From positions 3,162,001-3,226,000 of the forward strand of contig NC_081334.1 of NCBI RefSeq assembly GCF_022539665.2: a DNA stretch of 64,000 nt, written 5' to 3'. The position numbers and the translations under genes were made by a program. Each line of letters opens with the position of its first letter. Position 1 is the stretch's first letter. The notes below the pieces were generated by a model. It was not told where the DNA came from and did not search any database. It saw nothing but the letters and a program-made list of their open reading frames with translations. Below are positions 23,392 through 34,442 of the stretch, in pieces. Source of the stretch: Daphnia carinata. Its lineage: Eukaryota; Arthropoda; Branchiopoda; Diplostraca; Daphniidae.

Positions 23392-23715
23392 TCAATCCCC
23401 TTTAGCTTTTCTTGCTTTAGAGATATTAGTGTCTCGCCTTGCTTTACGTTTTGATTCCTTCTCCTGTGCTTCTAAAGCTTTGGCAAGTTTCATTGACAGG
23501 AAAACAGACAAAAGGAAAAATGGAGATAGGCACAACAACACATAATAGATAAAATCCCAGGGATTCTGTGCCGCATACAGAATAATTGAATTTAACCAGC
23601 CTTCCCATGTTGAAGTGTCAAGATTCAAACTGGGTCGAACGACCGTCGGCTCCCCGTTGATAAGTTCATCGATGGTTCCAGACAAATCATCACCAATTGT
23701 TTCAAACTCGTCCAT
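23392..23715 (-). CDS. SMIM15: Small integral membrane protein 15
   Basis: One exon, 107 aa. A single transmembrane helix (FIYYVLLCLSPFFLLSVFLS) is preceded by WLNSIILYAAQNPWDF and followed by KLAKALEAQEKESKRKARR, with a C terminus KARKAKGD. These blocks match human SMIM15 in order. The protein here has an extra acidic N-terminal extension of about 35 aa (MDEFETIGDDLSGTIDELIN). The family is conserved but its function is not known. It starts about 550 bp from, and divergently to, the NSMCE3 gene, so the two may share a promoter region. Confidence 0.85.
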   Translation of the reverse strand: MDEFETIGDDLSGTIDELINGEPTVVRPSLNLDTSTWEGWLNSIILYAAQNPWDFIYYVLLCLSPFFLLSVFLSMKLAKALEAQEKESKRKARRDTNISKARKAKGD

Positions 23716-24265
23716 CCTTTGCTACCTAGACTAAAAACCTTAATTACTGATATAATCAATTTAAACAACGCAGCATCTAAAATATGTAATAATATAACTT
23801 GTAGCCTACCTAGAATTTTAATCGTATGTGGTTTTGATTTCGAAATCTGTCAGACTTCAGACGAAAACGTCAAGATAAACAATGTTATAGCTTCAACAGG
23901 GATGTCATTATTTAAAAGTTTGCAACTCAAAAATTGTATTCATAAAGTTTACAGGCTGATTTCACTAATCCGTTTTTTAATTATAATAAGACTTTTACCT
24001 CAGAAGTAGGGGCAAAGGATATACTGTGGTAAATATACGTAACTTACGTAATGCCATTTGGCAACATAGAAGAAGTTTTTCTCATTTATTATTCATTTTT
24101 CAGTTTTAAGCATGGTTTGAAGACGAGAGTTCTTGCTATAATATTGTCGGCATCAGTTTTACTGTCTAAACTCTCGAGTTGTACCGCCGTTGGGTTTCAA
24201 TTTCACAGCATAACTAAACTGCAACCTCTACATAGGTTTCTGTGTTTAGTTACAACCACCAAACA

Positions 24266-25476
24266 ATGTCTCGTAGGGTAAATGATTGGTTTTGCCATGA
24301 CGACATAATGGCGATACATATTCCGTCACACAATTACGCGCCTAAACTGTACATGTGTTTTTTAGGGATCAAGCCAGAAACAAAGCTCCGAGCCATCTCA
24401 AAGGAATCAGTCACAGAAGGCAAATGCATCACAGTTAAAACAACCTGCAGAGGAGATAATTGATCTAGACAGGATGGTATTATAAATATAGAACAATTAA
24501 AAAATATGAAGATAGGCAATATTATACTTAAAATAGTTTTTATTTAACAGGTGGCTGAAGTAATCCAGTATTTCTTGATCATGGAACAAAAAAAGTTTCC
24601 AGTAAAACGGAATGATATAATGAAATTAGTTCCTGGGATGTCAGCAAAGAATTTCAAAACTATTATTGCCAAAGCACAAACATACCTAGATGATGTAAAA
24701 ACCACCTTTACCCCGTTTGGTTTACATTGTCTTGTGAAACACATCTGTTTTTTAGGTTTTTGGCTTTTTACTTCATGAATTTGATGAAAAAAGTGGCCAT
24801 TATGTCCTTTTAAACCAAGTCATTATGCCAGAAAATTTGCCCCATCAAGATCTTTCTGAAAACAACACTATCCTGTTCTTGACCTTGTCAGCTATTTTCT
24901 TGTCAGAGGGTTGCATTGGTGAAGGTATGTATTCATCATATCATCGTAGAATGTCAAAATTTTTATGATGAGCAAAACATCTGAAGAACCCATGTAGACT
25001 GATACTACACTTCCTTACTCACCAAGTTTAAGTCTGATAGTGTTTATGGGAACTGCAGCTGTGAATTCTCTGCAACATTGACAAAAATCTTTTATTTCTC
25101 TTTAGATGAAGTGTGGAACATGCTTGATATCCTTGGGTACAAACCAGAAAATCACAAGAAACTTGTCACTAATGACTTTGTTCGGCAGCTTTATATCAAC
25201 ATAGAAGTCATTCCACAGTCAGACCCTCCAAAAATGAACTTTACCTGGGGTGAACGTGCAACAATTGAGTTTACCAAAAAGGAAATTCTTGCATTTGCGG
25301 CCAAGGTACCAGTTTTAATTTAAATTTTCAGCTGTCCCTTGTATCAGTGACATAAACTAATCAGTCCGGTGTCTGTTCCTATTGCCTTCATACAGATTTA
25401 TGGCCAGCCTCCTGAACAATTTGGAGCACTGTGGAATTTGGCTGAGAAAGAGGACAAAGCGAGGGAAGCAAATTGA
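24266..25476 (+). CDS. NSMCE3: MAGE-domain protein, SMC5/6 complex subunit NSE3
   Basis: Six exons in phase: 24266-24277, 24366-24476, 24551-24694, 24756-24924, 25106-25305 and 25396-25476, 238 aa. After a Gln/Ser-rich N terminus, the MAGE homology domain begins VAEVIQYFLIMEQKKFPVKR. It continues FGFLLHEFDEKSGHYVLLNQ, FLTLSAIFLSEGCIGEDEVW, MLDILGYKPE and KEILAFAAKIYGQPPEQFG. Invertebrates usually have one MAGE gene, equivalent to NSE3 (MAGEG1). NSE3 forms winged-helix dimers with NSE1 and binds NSE4 in the SMC5/6 DNA-repair complex in the nucleus. Exons 5-6 lie within the tandem duplication and are repeated at 28374-28749. Confidence 0.9.
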
Positions 25477-25996
25477 TTTTTACTTGATGCGGGAATCTTT
25501 TGTATTTACGTTGTTGTAAGTAATTTTTTAAAAACCTAAAAAGAAAAGTGAAAATATAGCATGTGCAAAAAAAATTCGACTTCAGTTTTCTAAATCAAAA
25601 TTTGAAAACTGAAAGCGCGCGTATACTTTGTTTATTGTTTTGTCTCCTGTCTGAGGTTGCTGCTCACTAGATGGCCATGAAACGTCAGATCGAGCTAAAT
25701 TTTTTGTCTCGTTGGGGTTAAAGTTAACTCGAAAACAAATAGCTTGTTTTACAAATTTAACCCGTCATCTGACAAACATTTTCCCTAGGTCCTGTCTGCA
25801 TGTAGAAGCTATATAGGGTGGACTGGATTGTGAAAGGTTTGGAAAAGGGAATTGTATTTTAAGTTTGACCACTGCGTCCAGGCATTCATCAGAGTTGACG
25901 CTGTACCTAAAAAAGTGGGTTCACAATACGAGCTGCACCTAGAATGGCGGCAATATTTAAAAGGATTGATCGACCTGTTCTCATATTGTGCTTTAG

Positions 25997-27328
25997 ATGG
26001 AGGGACCATCAGGAGCTTCAAGCAGTGGTACAGGATACAAAAGATCAAGAGGCACCAATTGGACAGAAGTATGTGAAGCAATAATACTATTTTTTCTTAA
26101 TTTCATAACTTCTTAAAATCAGGAAGAAACAGAACAGTTGTTGGAGGCATGGGCAGATAGAGATGTTCAACTGCTTTTGGAGAATGGTCCTCACAATAGG
26201 CAGGTACAATATACTTCTCAAAGCCATTTTCATTTTGCAGTACACCTCAAACAGCTTATCCAGGCTTTCGAAAGAGTGTCTTTTAATCTTGCTGTACACC
26301 ACATGGACAAGACGCCAAGCCAATGCCGTGAGAAGATAAAGAAGCTTAAAACCATGTATCGCAATTTAAACAATCATGGAAAAGTTTCGAAAAATATGCG
26401 AGGACGTCTAATGCACAAGCTCCACCAAGTGATGGAAGGTATTCCTAGTGTATCTTCAGCCACTAGCAAAGCTCATGGCGCCGATGCCACTTGTAATCAT
26501 GAGGAAATGGATGGAGTAGAAACCGAGGGACCAACGCCAAATAATGTTGTGGGTAATGATTTTGTTGAAAAAATCTTTGGATACCAATTCGAGTTAACAT
26601 TTTGTTGTTAGATGAAGACTTTCTTGATGACGACATTAGTGCCAGTTCAGATTCAGAATCTGTATCAAGCTCCGATGCGGAAGACGTAGCACCCCACAGA
26701 CGAGTTCCAAAACATAGAGATAAAAGAAGGAAACCATCCTGCAAAAGGAAAGAAAGCCGTTCCAAAAGACGTTCCGCAGTCTACGTTCTCATCGACAAGG
26801 TTATAAGCGCTCAATCAGCAGCTAACGAACGATTTTCAGCTTTGGAAGAAAGGTTGTATAAACAACACAAAAATCCAGAGAATTTGACGTAATCAAATTG
26901 ATATTATGTCATGTGGCAGACGGCTATTGTTAGACAAGGAACTTGAAGAAAAGCGAATTGAAGCCGAGGCCGCTCGGCAAGAGGCGCAACGTCAACACGA
27001 GCTCAGACTGTTGAGTACGATGGCTCAGCAGATGGCCTGCATTCTCAAGGTAAATAGCAATTTTATTTCGCTCTCATTGGCATCAATCTAAAGCTAAGCT
27101 ATTCGGCTGTTTACTGCAAAATGTTTCTACTAAATAAAAAAAAAGAGTTTCAACCCGATGGCGTTTACCGGTTCGCGCTGTGAGACAGTCGCCACGCCCA
27201 TTACAGTGGATGTCTCCACAGGCGACAGGACTAGTGGTGACGCAGGCAGTCCGTCCAAACCACACGAGGTCAACGGATGCGTCCATTCGAATGACTACAC
27301 GGACAGTACCGTTTACTCGGCCATGTGA
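25997..27328 (+). CDS. Myb/SANT-like (trihelix) DNA-binding protein, copy 1
   Basis: Exons 25997-26068, 26123-26203, 26264-26552, 26612-26852, 26920-27049 and 27146-27328 join in phase to 331 aa. The start gives MEGPSGASSSGTGYKRSRG, then a trihelix domain at about residues 20-110: NWTEEETEQLLEAWADRD, HHMDKTPSQCREKIKKLK, MYRNLNNHG. Trp and Cys positions fit Myb_DNA-bind_4 rather than classical Myb. An acidic Ser/Asp stretch (DEDFLDDDISASSDSES) and a basic Lys/Arg segment follow. A long coiled coil (EEKRIEAEAARQEAQRQHEL) then leads to MAQQM and a polar tail. This is the layout of many arthropod MSANTD-type and transposon-derived regulators. It is probably a nuclear DNA-binding protein; targets are unknown. 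It has its own ATG just 3' of NSMCE3 on the same strand. Confidence 0.75.
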
Positions 27329-28205
27329 CGTAGTTTTTTTCGTTATTTATTGCCTCTGACGAAAAATCTGCAGTAAGGCTGGAAGCGACGTAATACATGT
27401 TCTGTAATACGTTTGCCCAGCCATACACTGAAGCCGAGATAATTAAATGGTAACAGAGTTGTATGTCAGACAAATGTGTGTTGTTGCAAACATTCTCCAT
27501 ATTTCCTTACGGCCCATATAACAACGCAATTATTATGAATATATTGTACACCTTCCGGTGGATACAATTACGTAAATCTTTTTGTTTTCGTTTTCCCACT
27601 TCCGTGCCTTTTTTATATTTTCAATCATTGAAATGTTGATTATAAGAACTTGACATTTGAAAAAATGTGCAATCATAGCAATTATTTTGCAGTCGTGTTT
27701 TTAATGTCAACATCCTTTGTGGCCACTGTTTTTTCCCCCCTACGCTCATTTCCGTGAATTGCACTTGGCTTGTAGTCAAGGAGAACCGCGTTTATTTGCA
27801 CTCGATCGCATAATTTTTTATATTTTTGTGCTGTTGTTCGATCGAGTTACCTTTAACAAGTACCTCCGGTCATTTGCCTGTAGGAAGCTGATGCCCTCTT
27901 TTCTTATTTTTCATTCAATAGTTGCCATTATGTTTTTAAGGACTAGTTCAAACGGATCGTGAATGTGATACTCGTGCTCGAAATCGCTAATTATAAGGTT
28001 GGTAGCATTTGATTACAGGAGCGATATACCTTTGTTTGAACAAAGTTTTTGACACCCTTTTTTCTTTTGTTTTTCTTATGTCATTGTCCAATGGCTTATA
28101 CGTTCCAGCTGCTGGACAGCTATCGACCAAAGAATATTTTTCTCAACAAACAATGACGGCGGCAGAAAAGGAAGGTTTGTGGTACGTTGCTGGGAAAAGA
28201 GAAGG
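27329..28205. other. 3' flank of Myb/SANT copy 1
   Basis: No coding content recognised, yet the stretch is well matched by 30617-31490 because it lies inside the duplicated unit. It contains many short indels relative to its copy, as expected of non-coding DNA. Confidence 0.55.
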
Positions 28206-28373
28206 CTAAAGATTTCATAGAATATCCAAGTTTTGATGATGAGCAAAACATCTGAAGTACTCATGTAGACTAATACTACACTTCATTACTCACCAAGTTT
28301 AAGTCTGATAGTGTTTATGGGAACTGCAGCTGTGATTTCTCTGCAACATTGACAAAAATGTTTTATTTCTCTT

Positions 28374-28749
28374 TAGATGAAGTGTGGAACATGCTTGATA
28401 TCCTTGGGTACAAACCAGAAAACCGCAAGAAACTTGTCACTAAGGACTTTGTTTGGCAGCTTTACATCAACATAGAAGTCATTCCACAGTCAGACCCACC
28501 AAAAATGAACTTTACCTGGGGTGAACGTGCAACAATTGAGTTTACCAAAAAGGAAATTCTTGCATTTGCGGCTAAGGTACCAGTTTTAGTTAAAATTCGC
28601 AGCTGTCCCTCGTATCAACGACATAAACGTAATTATTCCGGTTTCCGTTCCTATTGCTTTCTTATGTATTTATGGCCAGCCTCCTGAACAATTTGGAGCA
28701 CTGTGGGATTTGGGTGAGAAAGAGGACAAAGCGAGGGAAGCAAATTGAT
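28374..28749 (+). pseudogene. NSMCE3: NSMCE3 fragment (exons 5-6 only)
   Basis: Exon 5 copy (28374-28573) is still open and near-identical (DEVWNMLDILGYKPENRKK, with His to Arg, Asn to Lys and Arg to Trp changes). The exon 6 copy (about 28673-28749) keeps YGQPPEQFGALWDLGEKED. However, the acceptor has changed from CATACAG to TTATGT, so the AG is gone. Exons 1-4 are missing. It is therefore a truncated, non-functional copy unless used as an alternative 3' exon of the upstream gene. Confidence 0.85.
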
Positions 28750-29275
28750 TTTTGTTTGATGCAGGAATCTTTTGTAATTACGTTGTTGTAAGTAATTTAA
28801 AAACAAACTTAAAAGAAAACTGAAAACATATTGCATGTGAAAAAAAAAAACAACTCGGCTTCAGTTTTCTATAACAGAATTTGGAAACTAAAACCTCGCG
28901 GATACTTTGTTTATTGTTTTGTCTCCTGCCTGACGTTGCTGCTCACTAGATGGCCATGCAAACGTCAGATCGAGCTAAATTTTTGTCTCGTTCGGTTTAA
29001 ACTTAACTCGAAAACTAAAAGCTCGTTTTACAAATTTAACCTTCCGTCTGACAAACATTTTCCCTAGGTCTTGTCTTGACGTAGAAGCTATATGGAGTGG
29101 ACTGCATTGTGAAAGGTTTGGAAAAGGAAATCATTGTATTTTAGTTTGACCACTGCGTCCAGGCATTCATCAGAGTTGACGCTGTACCTAAAAAGTGGGT
29201 TCACAATACGAGCTGCACTAAAATGGCGGCAATATTTAAAAGAATTGATCGAACTGTTATCATATCGTGCTTTAG

Positions 29276-30616
29276 ATGGAGGGACCATCAGGAGCTTCAA
29301 GCAGTGGTACAGGATACAAAAAATCAAGAGGTGCCAATTGGACAGAAGTATGTAAATGAATAGTACTAGTTTCACTTAATTTCATAACTTCTTGATATCA
29401 GGAAGAAACAGAACAGTTGTTGGAGGCATGGGCAGATAGAGATGTTCAACTGCTCCTGGAGAATGGCCCTCGTACTAGGCAGGTACAATATACTTCTCAA
29501 AACCATTTTTATATTGCAGTACCACCTCAAGACAACTTTCTAGGCTTTTGAAAGAGTGTCATTTAGTCTTGCTGTACACCACATGGAAAAAACACCAAAC
29601 CAATGCCGTGAGAAGATCAAGAAGCTGAAAACCAGGTATCGCAAATTGAACAATCATGGAAAAGTTTCGAAAAATATGCCAGAACGTCTAATACACAAGC
29701 TCCACCAAGTGATGAAAGGTATTCCTAGTGTATCTTCAGCCACTAGCAAAGCTCATGGCGCCAATGCTACTTGTAATCATGAGGAAATGGATGGAGCAGA
29801 AACCGAGGGACCAACACCAAATAATGTTGTGGGTAATGATTTTGTTGAAAAAGTCTTTGGATACCGATTCAAACTAACATTTTTTTTGTTGGGTGAAGAC
29901 CTTATCGATGACGACAGTAGTGCCAGTTCAAATTCAGAATCTTTCTCAGGCTTTGATGCGGAAGACGTAGTTCCCCCAAAACGAGTCCCAAAACATAAAG
30001 ATAAAAGAAGAAAACCATCCCGGAAAAGAAAAGAAAGCCGTTCCGAAAGACGTTCCGCAGTCTATATTCTCATCGACAAGGTTATAAGCGCTCAATCAGC
30101 CGCTAACGAACGACTTTCAGCTTTGGAAGAAAGGTTGTATCAATAAAACAAAAATCTAGAGAATTTGACGTAATCAAATTGATATTGTGTCATGCGACAG
30201 ACGTCTATTGTTAGACAAGGAACTTGAAGAAAAGCGAATTGAAGCCGAGGCCGCTCGGCAAGAGGCGCAACGTCAACACGAGCTCAGACTGTTGAGTACG
30301 ATGGCTCAGCAGATGGCCTGCATTCTCAAGGTAAATAGCAATTTTATTTCGCTCTCGTTGGCATCAATCTAAAGTTAAGCTACTCGGCTGTTTACTGTAA
30401 AATGTTTTTACTAAATAATAATTAAAAAAAAAGAGTTTCAACCCGATGGCGTTTACCGGTTCCCGCTGTGAGACAGTCGCCACGCCCATTACAGTGGATG
30501 TCTCCACAAGCGACAGGGCTAGTGGTGACGCAGGCGTTCCGTCCAAACCACACGAGGTCAACGGCTGCGTCCATTCGAATGACTACACGGACAGTACCGT
30601 TTATTCGGCCATGTGA
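29276..30616 (+). CDS. Myb/SANT-like (trihelix) DNA-binding protein, copy 2
   Basis: Paralog of the gene at 25997 with the same structure: exons 29276-29347, 29402-29482, 29544-29832, then 29833-30133 (see below), 30201-30330 and 30434-30616. The trihelix region is kept (NWTEEETEQLLEAWADRD, MEKTPNQCREKIKKLKTR) with conservative changes, and the tail is nearly unchanged. The copy-1 acceptor GTTAG before exon 4 reads GTTGG here, so that site is lost. A one-base gain makes the former intron 60 nt with no stop, so reading straight through stays in frame. A cryptic AG six bases downstream (29898) would also keep frame. Both give an intact protein of about 329-351 aa, so this is probably a live gene with an altered acidic linker. 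Confidence 0.68.
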
Positions 30617-31490
30617 CGCAGTTTTTTTCGTTATTTTTTGCCGCTGACGAAAAATCTGCAGTAAGGTATGGAGCGACCTAATACATGTTCTGTAATACGT
30701 TTGCCCAGCCATACACTGGAGCCGAGATAATTAAACGGTAACAGAGTTGTATGTCAGACACAAATGTGTGTTGTTGCAAACATTCTCCATATTTCCTTAC
30801 GGCCCATATAACAACGCAATTATTACGAATATAGTGTACTTCCGGTAGATACAATTACGTAAATCTTTTTGTTTTCGTTTTCCCACTTCCGTGCCTTGTT
30901 TATATTTTCAACCATTGAAATGTTGATTACAAGAACTTGACATTTGTAAAAATTTGCAATCATAGCAATTATTTTTGCAGTCGTGTTTTTAATGTCAACA
31001 TCCTTTGTGGTCACTGTTTTTTTCCCTCCTCACTCAATTCCGTGAATTGCACTTGGCTTATAGTCAAGGAGAACCGCGTCTATTTGCAGTCGATCGTATT
31101 GTTTTTTATATTCTTGTGCTGTTGTTCGATCAAGTTACCTTTAACAAGTACCTCCGGTCATTTGCCTGTAGAAAGCTGATGCCCTTTTTTCTTATTTTTC
31201 ATTCAATAGTTGCCATTATTTTTTAAGGACTGGTTCAAACGGATCGTGAATGTGATACTCGTGCCCGAAATCGCTAATTATAAGGTTGGTAGCATTTGAT
31301 TGCACGAGCGATATACCCTTGTTTGAACAAAGTTTTTGACACCTTTTTTTTCTGTTTTTCTTATGTCATTGTCCTATGGCTTATACGTTCCAGCTGCTGG
31401 ATAGCTATCGACCAAAGAATATTTTTCTCAACAAACGATGACGGCGGCAGAAAAGGAAGGCTTGTGGTACATTGCTGAGAAACGGGAAGG
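30617..31490. other. 3' flank of Myb/SANT copy 2
   Basis: Copy of 27329-28205; no gene recognised. Confidence 0.5.
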
Positions 31491-31914
31491 CTAAGGGTCG
31501 GTGTTTACCTGACGAGTATGTGGAATGGCAGCCATCCGGAAACATTCTATTGTCTAGTTGCGGTCGGACTCCAATAGAAGCTTTTGCCCGCTGGAGCATG
31601 AGGCCCTTGCTTGCTACACCTCTACCAATCATGTACTTTTTTTTTCTCTCCTTTTTTTGTTTTGTTTGTCTATTACTATCCATGAAGATTGAGGAAGCAA
31701 TAAGTCATGATCCCAATTCCCGTTCTGATCACACGGATGCGGAAATTGTAGTAGACTCGGTTGGCTTTAGATCCTTTCCCTATCATCACTATATTTTAAT
31801 AATTAACATTGGAAAGGCAAATTTATATGGGAATTTTTTTTGTCCACAAGGTGATTTACCCTTTTCATATCAAACTCGTGGATATGATTATCTTCTGACT
31901 TTTTACGTGTTTAG

Positions 31915-34007
31915 GACAAATTAGGCAAATGTCACGGTCGGATTGCCCGCAAGTCTTTCGTGCGCTTCGGCAAACAAGATAGAACACCACAACATGGGTA
32001 AGAACTACAGTTTTGACGGTTTGCTATTGCTGTTTGAGACTCAGTTTGTGTTTGGGTAGGCAAGTGTTCACACGTGTGAAATCCAGGATGGAGCTGAATT
32101 CTTGTTTCAACCAAGACCAAAATTCAGCGGCTTTCGTACGCGACTGGCGGAGCAAGAAAATTTCAGCTGCCAATAAATTGATCAACGAGGACACGGCACC
32201 GATCGTTCGACGTAAAACTGTTATCACCATCGGATGTGCCAGCGAATTAAAAGGCTCGTCTTACCCACCAGAAGACCATACTGTATCCGCATCGGAAGTG
32301 GGCGAGACAGCTTGCGGGAGGATTAGTATTACTGTTAAAAGTCTTCCGAAAACAGGCATTCGCAAGATACCACAAGGTCCTATTTTTAATTGCGACCTTC
32401 ACGATGAAGACGAATGGAAGGACACGGTGCCCTTTAAATCTTCTTCCGTAAGCGATCCATCATGGATTTACGTCCCAACAAAGCCAGTTCGTCCTTTTTT
32501 AACAAACCAACTAACAGCTTGGCAAGATGAGCAACCGTCGCATGATATCGGTTCAACTTTGGCTAGTAATTCATTCAAGACATCGAATAAGAGCTGGCCT
32601 ACAAACGATGTAGACGCGGGCCAGGAATTTTTAGGTAATCGGAAGAATTCGGATGCTGTGATCAGCAAATTGGATTCGCCGAAAATTTGTGCAAAACCCA
32701 CTTTCAATGTGATTATGAGTGGTGAATCGAAGATTCTACATTTGGCGGAGCAGGATGCATGGAGTATTGAAAAAGATGCTTGCAGAATTGAGAAGAGTCC
32801 AATCACTTCGATATCTCGTTCTCCAATCGGCTATCGTGAATGGTTAAAATCACTCGATCGATTGGAAGGTGAATCATTCCCTAATCAAATCCATTCGACA
32901 GTCGAAAAGAAGATGAAATGCCAAGAAAGAAAATCATCCACTGATCCTGTTAAAATGGCCAGTAACATGACTGCAATTAATCAACAAGTTGAAAATCATT
33001 CAGCTCCCAGAAGCATCTTAAAGAATGGACAACACGAATTGGATTATGACATCCGTCAAGAAAAGCTTGATGTGGTCCCAAATCAGCAATATCAAAACAA
33101 AGCTGTACAGGCAAAAATTGTTGGCGAAGACAAATCCATTAACATACACAACAAAAAGCCATTAAATTGGATTGAAGAAAGTTCCACTTCTAACCTTGTT
33201 GGTTGGACTGCAACATTTAATAACATCACAGACTCGAAATTCAATAAAATGGTACCAACTAAAGAAACTCATCATGCTGTTCCTTCCAAAAATGAGGCTT
33301 TTACAGCGAATCATCAACCGACCACGACTAGAGGTAATAAAATGATGTTTTTAATCATTTTCATTACGTACACTCGTTTATTAGTAGACAGGGCCAATAC
33401 CATGGAAGTCATCAATAGAAACCAAATCAACACAGTCAGGTCACGCAGTTCCTCCGGCTGCTGGAAACAGAATATCAGCACCCAGGATGGAACTAATGAA
33501 CAAGCACTTTCATCTGGAATGGATCTTTCCAAAGCAACTGAGCTTGTCCGGCACTTCTTCAATGCAGAAGACGTTGATAATCGACAAAGCCATTCGTTAG
33601 TGGTTGATAAAAGTAAATTGAGCGCAACGAAATCCATCTTGTCACCAGAATACGAGCAGACAGCACAATCGATTCCACATCTGCCTCAAGGATCAGCTCA
33701 GGATCAACGTCGTGGACGAACACCGATCAAATCGAAAATTCCGCTGCGGATCCCGAGACCTGCCAGCAGCGCCGCTTTTTCCAGTTCTAGCAGTTCGACA
33801 TCGATGACACCAGCTGTTGCAGAGAGAGGAAGCAATTCGAATTTAAGAATGAATGCTTCTAAGAATAAAGCCATGCCGAGTAGAATTAAACCTCCTTCAG
33901 TCGGAAGGGCAAGGTCAGTGGATAGTTCCAGGTTAACAAGTCCATTATCAAATTACGTATTATACAGCAATGTAACAATGGCCAGAGAAGAAATGATGAG
34001 TCAATAA
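31915..34007 (+). CDS. Orphan serine-rich, mostly disordered protein
   Basis: A long frame (ATG 32088 to 34007, up to 640 aa). An upstream exon 31915-31997 (DKLGKCHGRIARKSFVRFGK) joins in phase to 32060, so the true start is probably further 5'. A 54-nt GT..AG intron (33334-33387) fits in phase but is also open, so it may be retained. The only ordered-looking part is near the start (FVRDWRSKKISAANKLIN; ITIGCASELKGS; ISITVKSLPKTGIRKIP). The rest is polar, Ser/Asn/Lys-rich. The C terminus is basic with KSKIPLRIPRPASS and a poly-Ser run. SKIP within the basic Ser/Pro context fits the SxIP signature bound by microtubule plus-end EB proteins. This is a motif-level guess. No family recognised. Confidence 0.6.
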
Positions 34008-34442
34008 GCAAAAGTTGTTCAGTTTAAAATCACATTCCATATATTTTGAAATTCTAGTAACATATATCTAGGTTGAATGGGTTTTCCCCGTCTTTTTCCT
34101 TTCTAACATTACATTGGTATTCCTAACACAGCAGACTTTGGTTTTTGCCCAGTCACGTTTCGTTTGTCTGGACCGCTTCGAACTTCATTTTTATATTATT
34201 ATTCGTGTCATTGTAACTCCCATCTACCGAATAATGAATTCAAGGTTTTGTAGTTTTGTAATTATTTCTCTGTGTATCAATATAACTCGATGACAAACAA
34301 CAATATTTTGTTCTCGCATTAATTCGCGAAATGGCTAATACTCTGGGAAGAACCCAATCCTTTCCTTCATCTAATTACCAGGAAAGATTATTGCAAAATG
34401 GATGTAATAATAACATTTAAAAGTTTTCATGATGGCCGACTT
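34008..34442. other. Convergent 3' UTR region
   Basis: Lies between the stop of the orphan gene (+) and the stop of SLC25A32 (-). No other feature seen. Confidence 0.5.

Larger units (their letters stand above)
24950..28218 (+). repeat. Segmental tandem duplication, unit 1
   Basis: Unit 1 runs from the NSMCE3 intron before exon 5 through the Myb/SANT gene and its 3' flank. The matching unit 2 follows directly. The left edge is visible as GATGAGCAAAACATCTGAAG (24967 and 28238). The right edge is the CGGCAGAAAAGGAAGG region (28161 and 31446). Offset is about 3.27 kb. Divergence is low in coding parts, with small indels outside them. Confidence 0.9.
28219..31490 (+). repeat. Segmental tandem duplication, unit 2
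   Basis: A direct copy of 24950-28218. It carries a 5'-truncated NSMCE3 fragment, a second Myb/SANT gene and the matching 3' flank. Because it starts inside an NSMCE3 intron, the promoter and exons 1-4 of that gene were not copied. Confidence 0.9.

Noticed and set aside
27717-27962. Conserved frame in the duplicated 3' flank (also 31005-31226)
   Set aside because: Similarity between copies is explained by the tandem duplication. The two frames differ by indels and the sequence is hydrophobic low-complexity.
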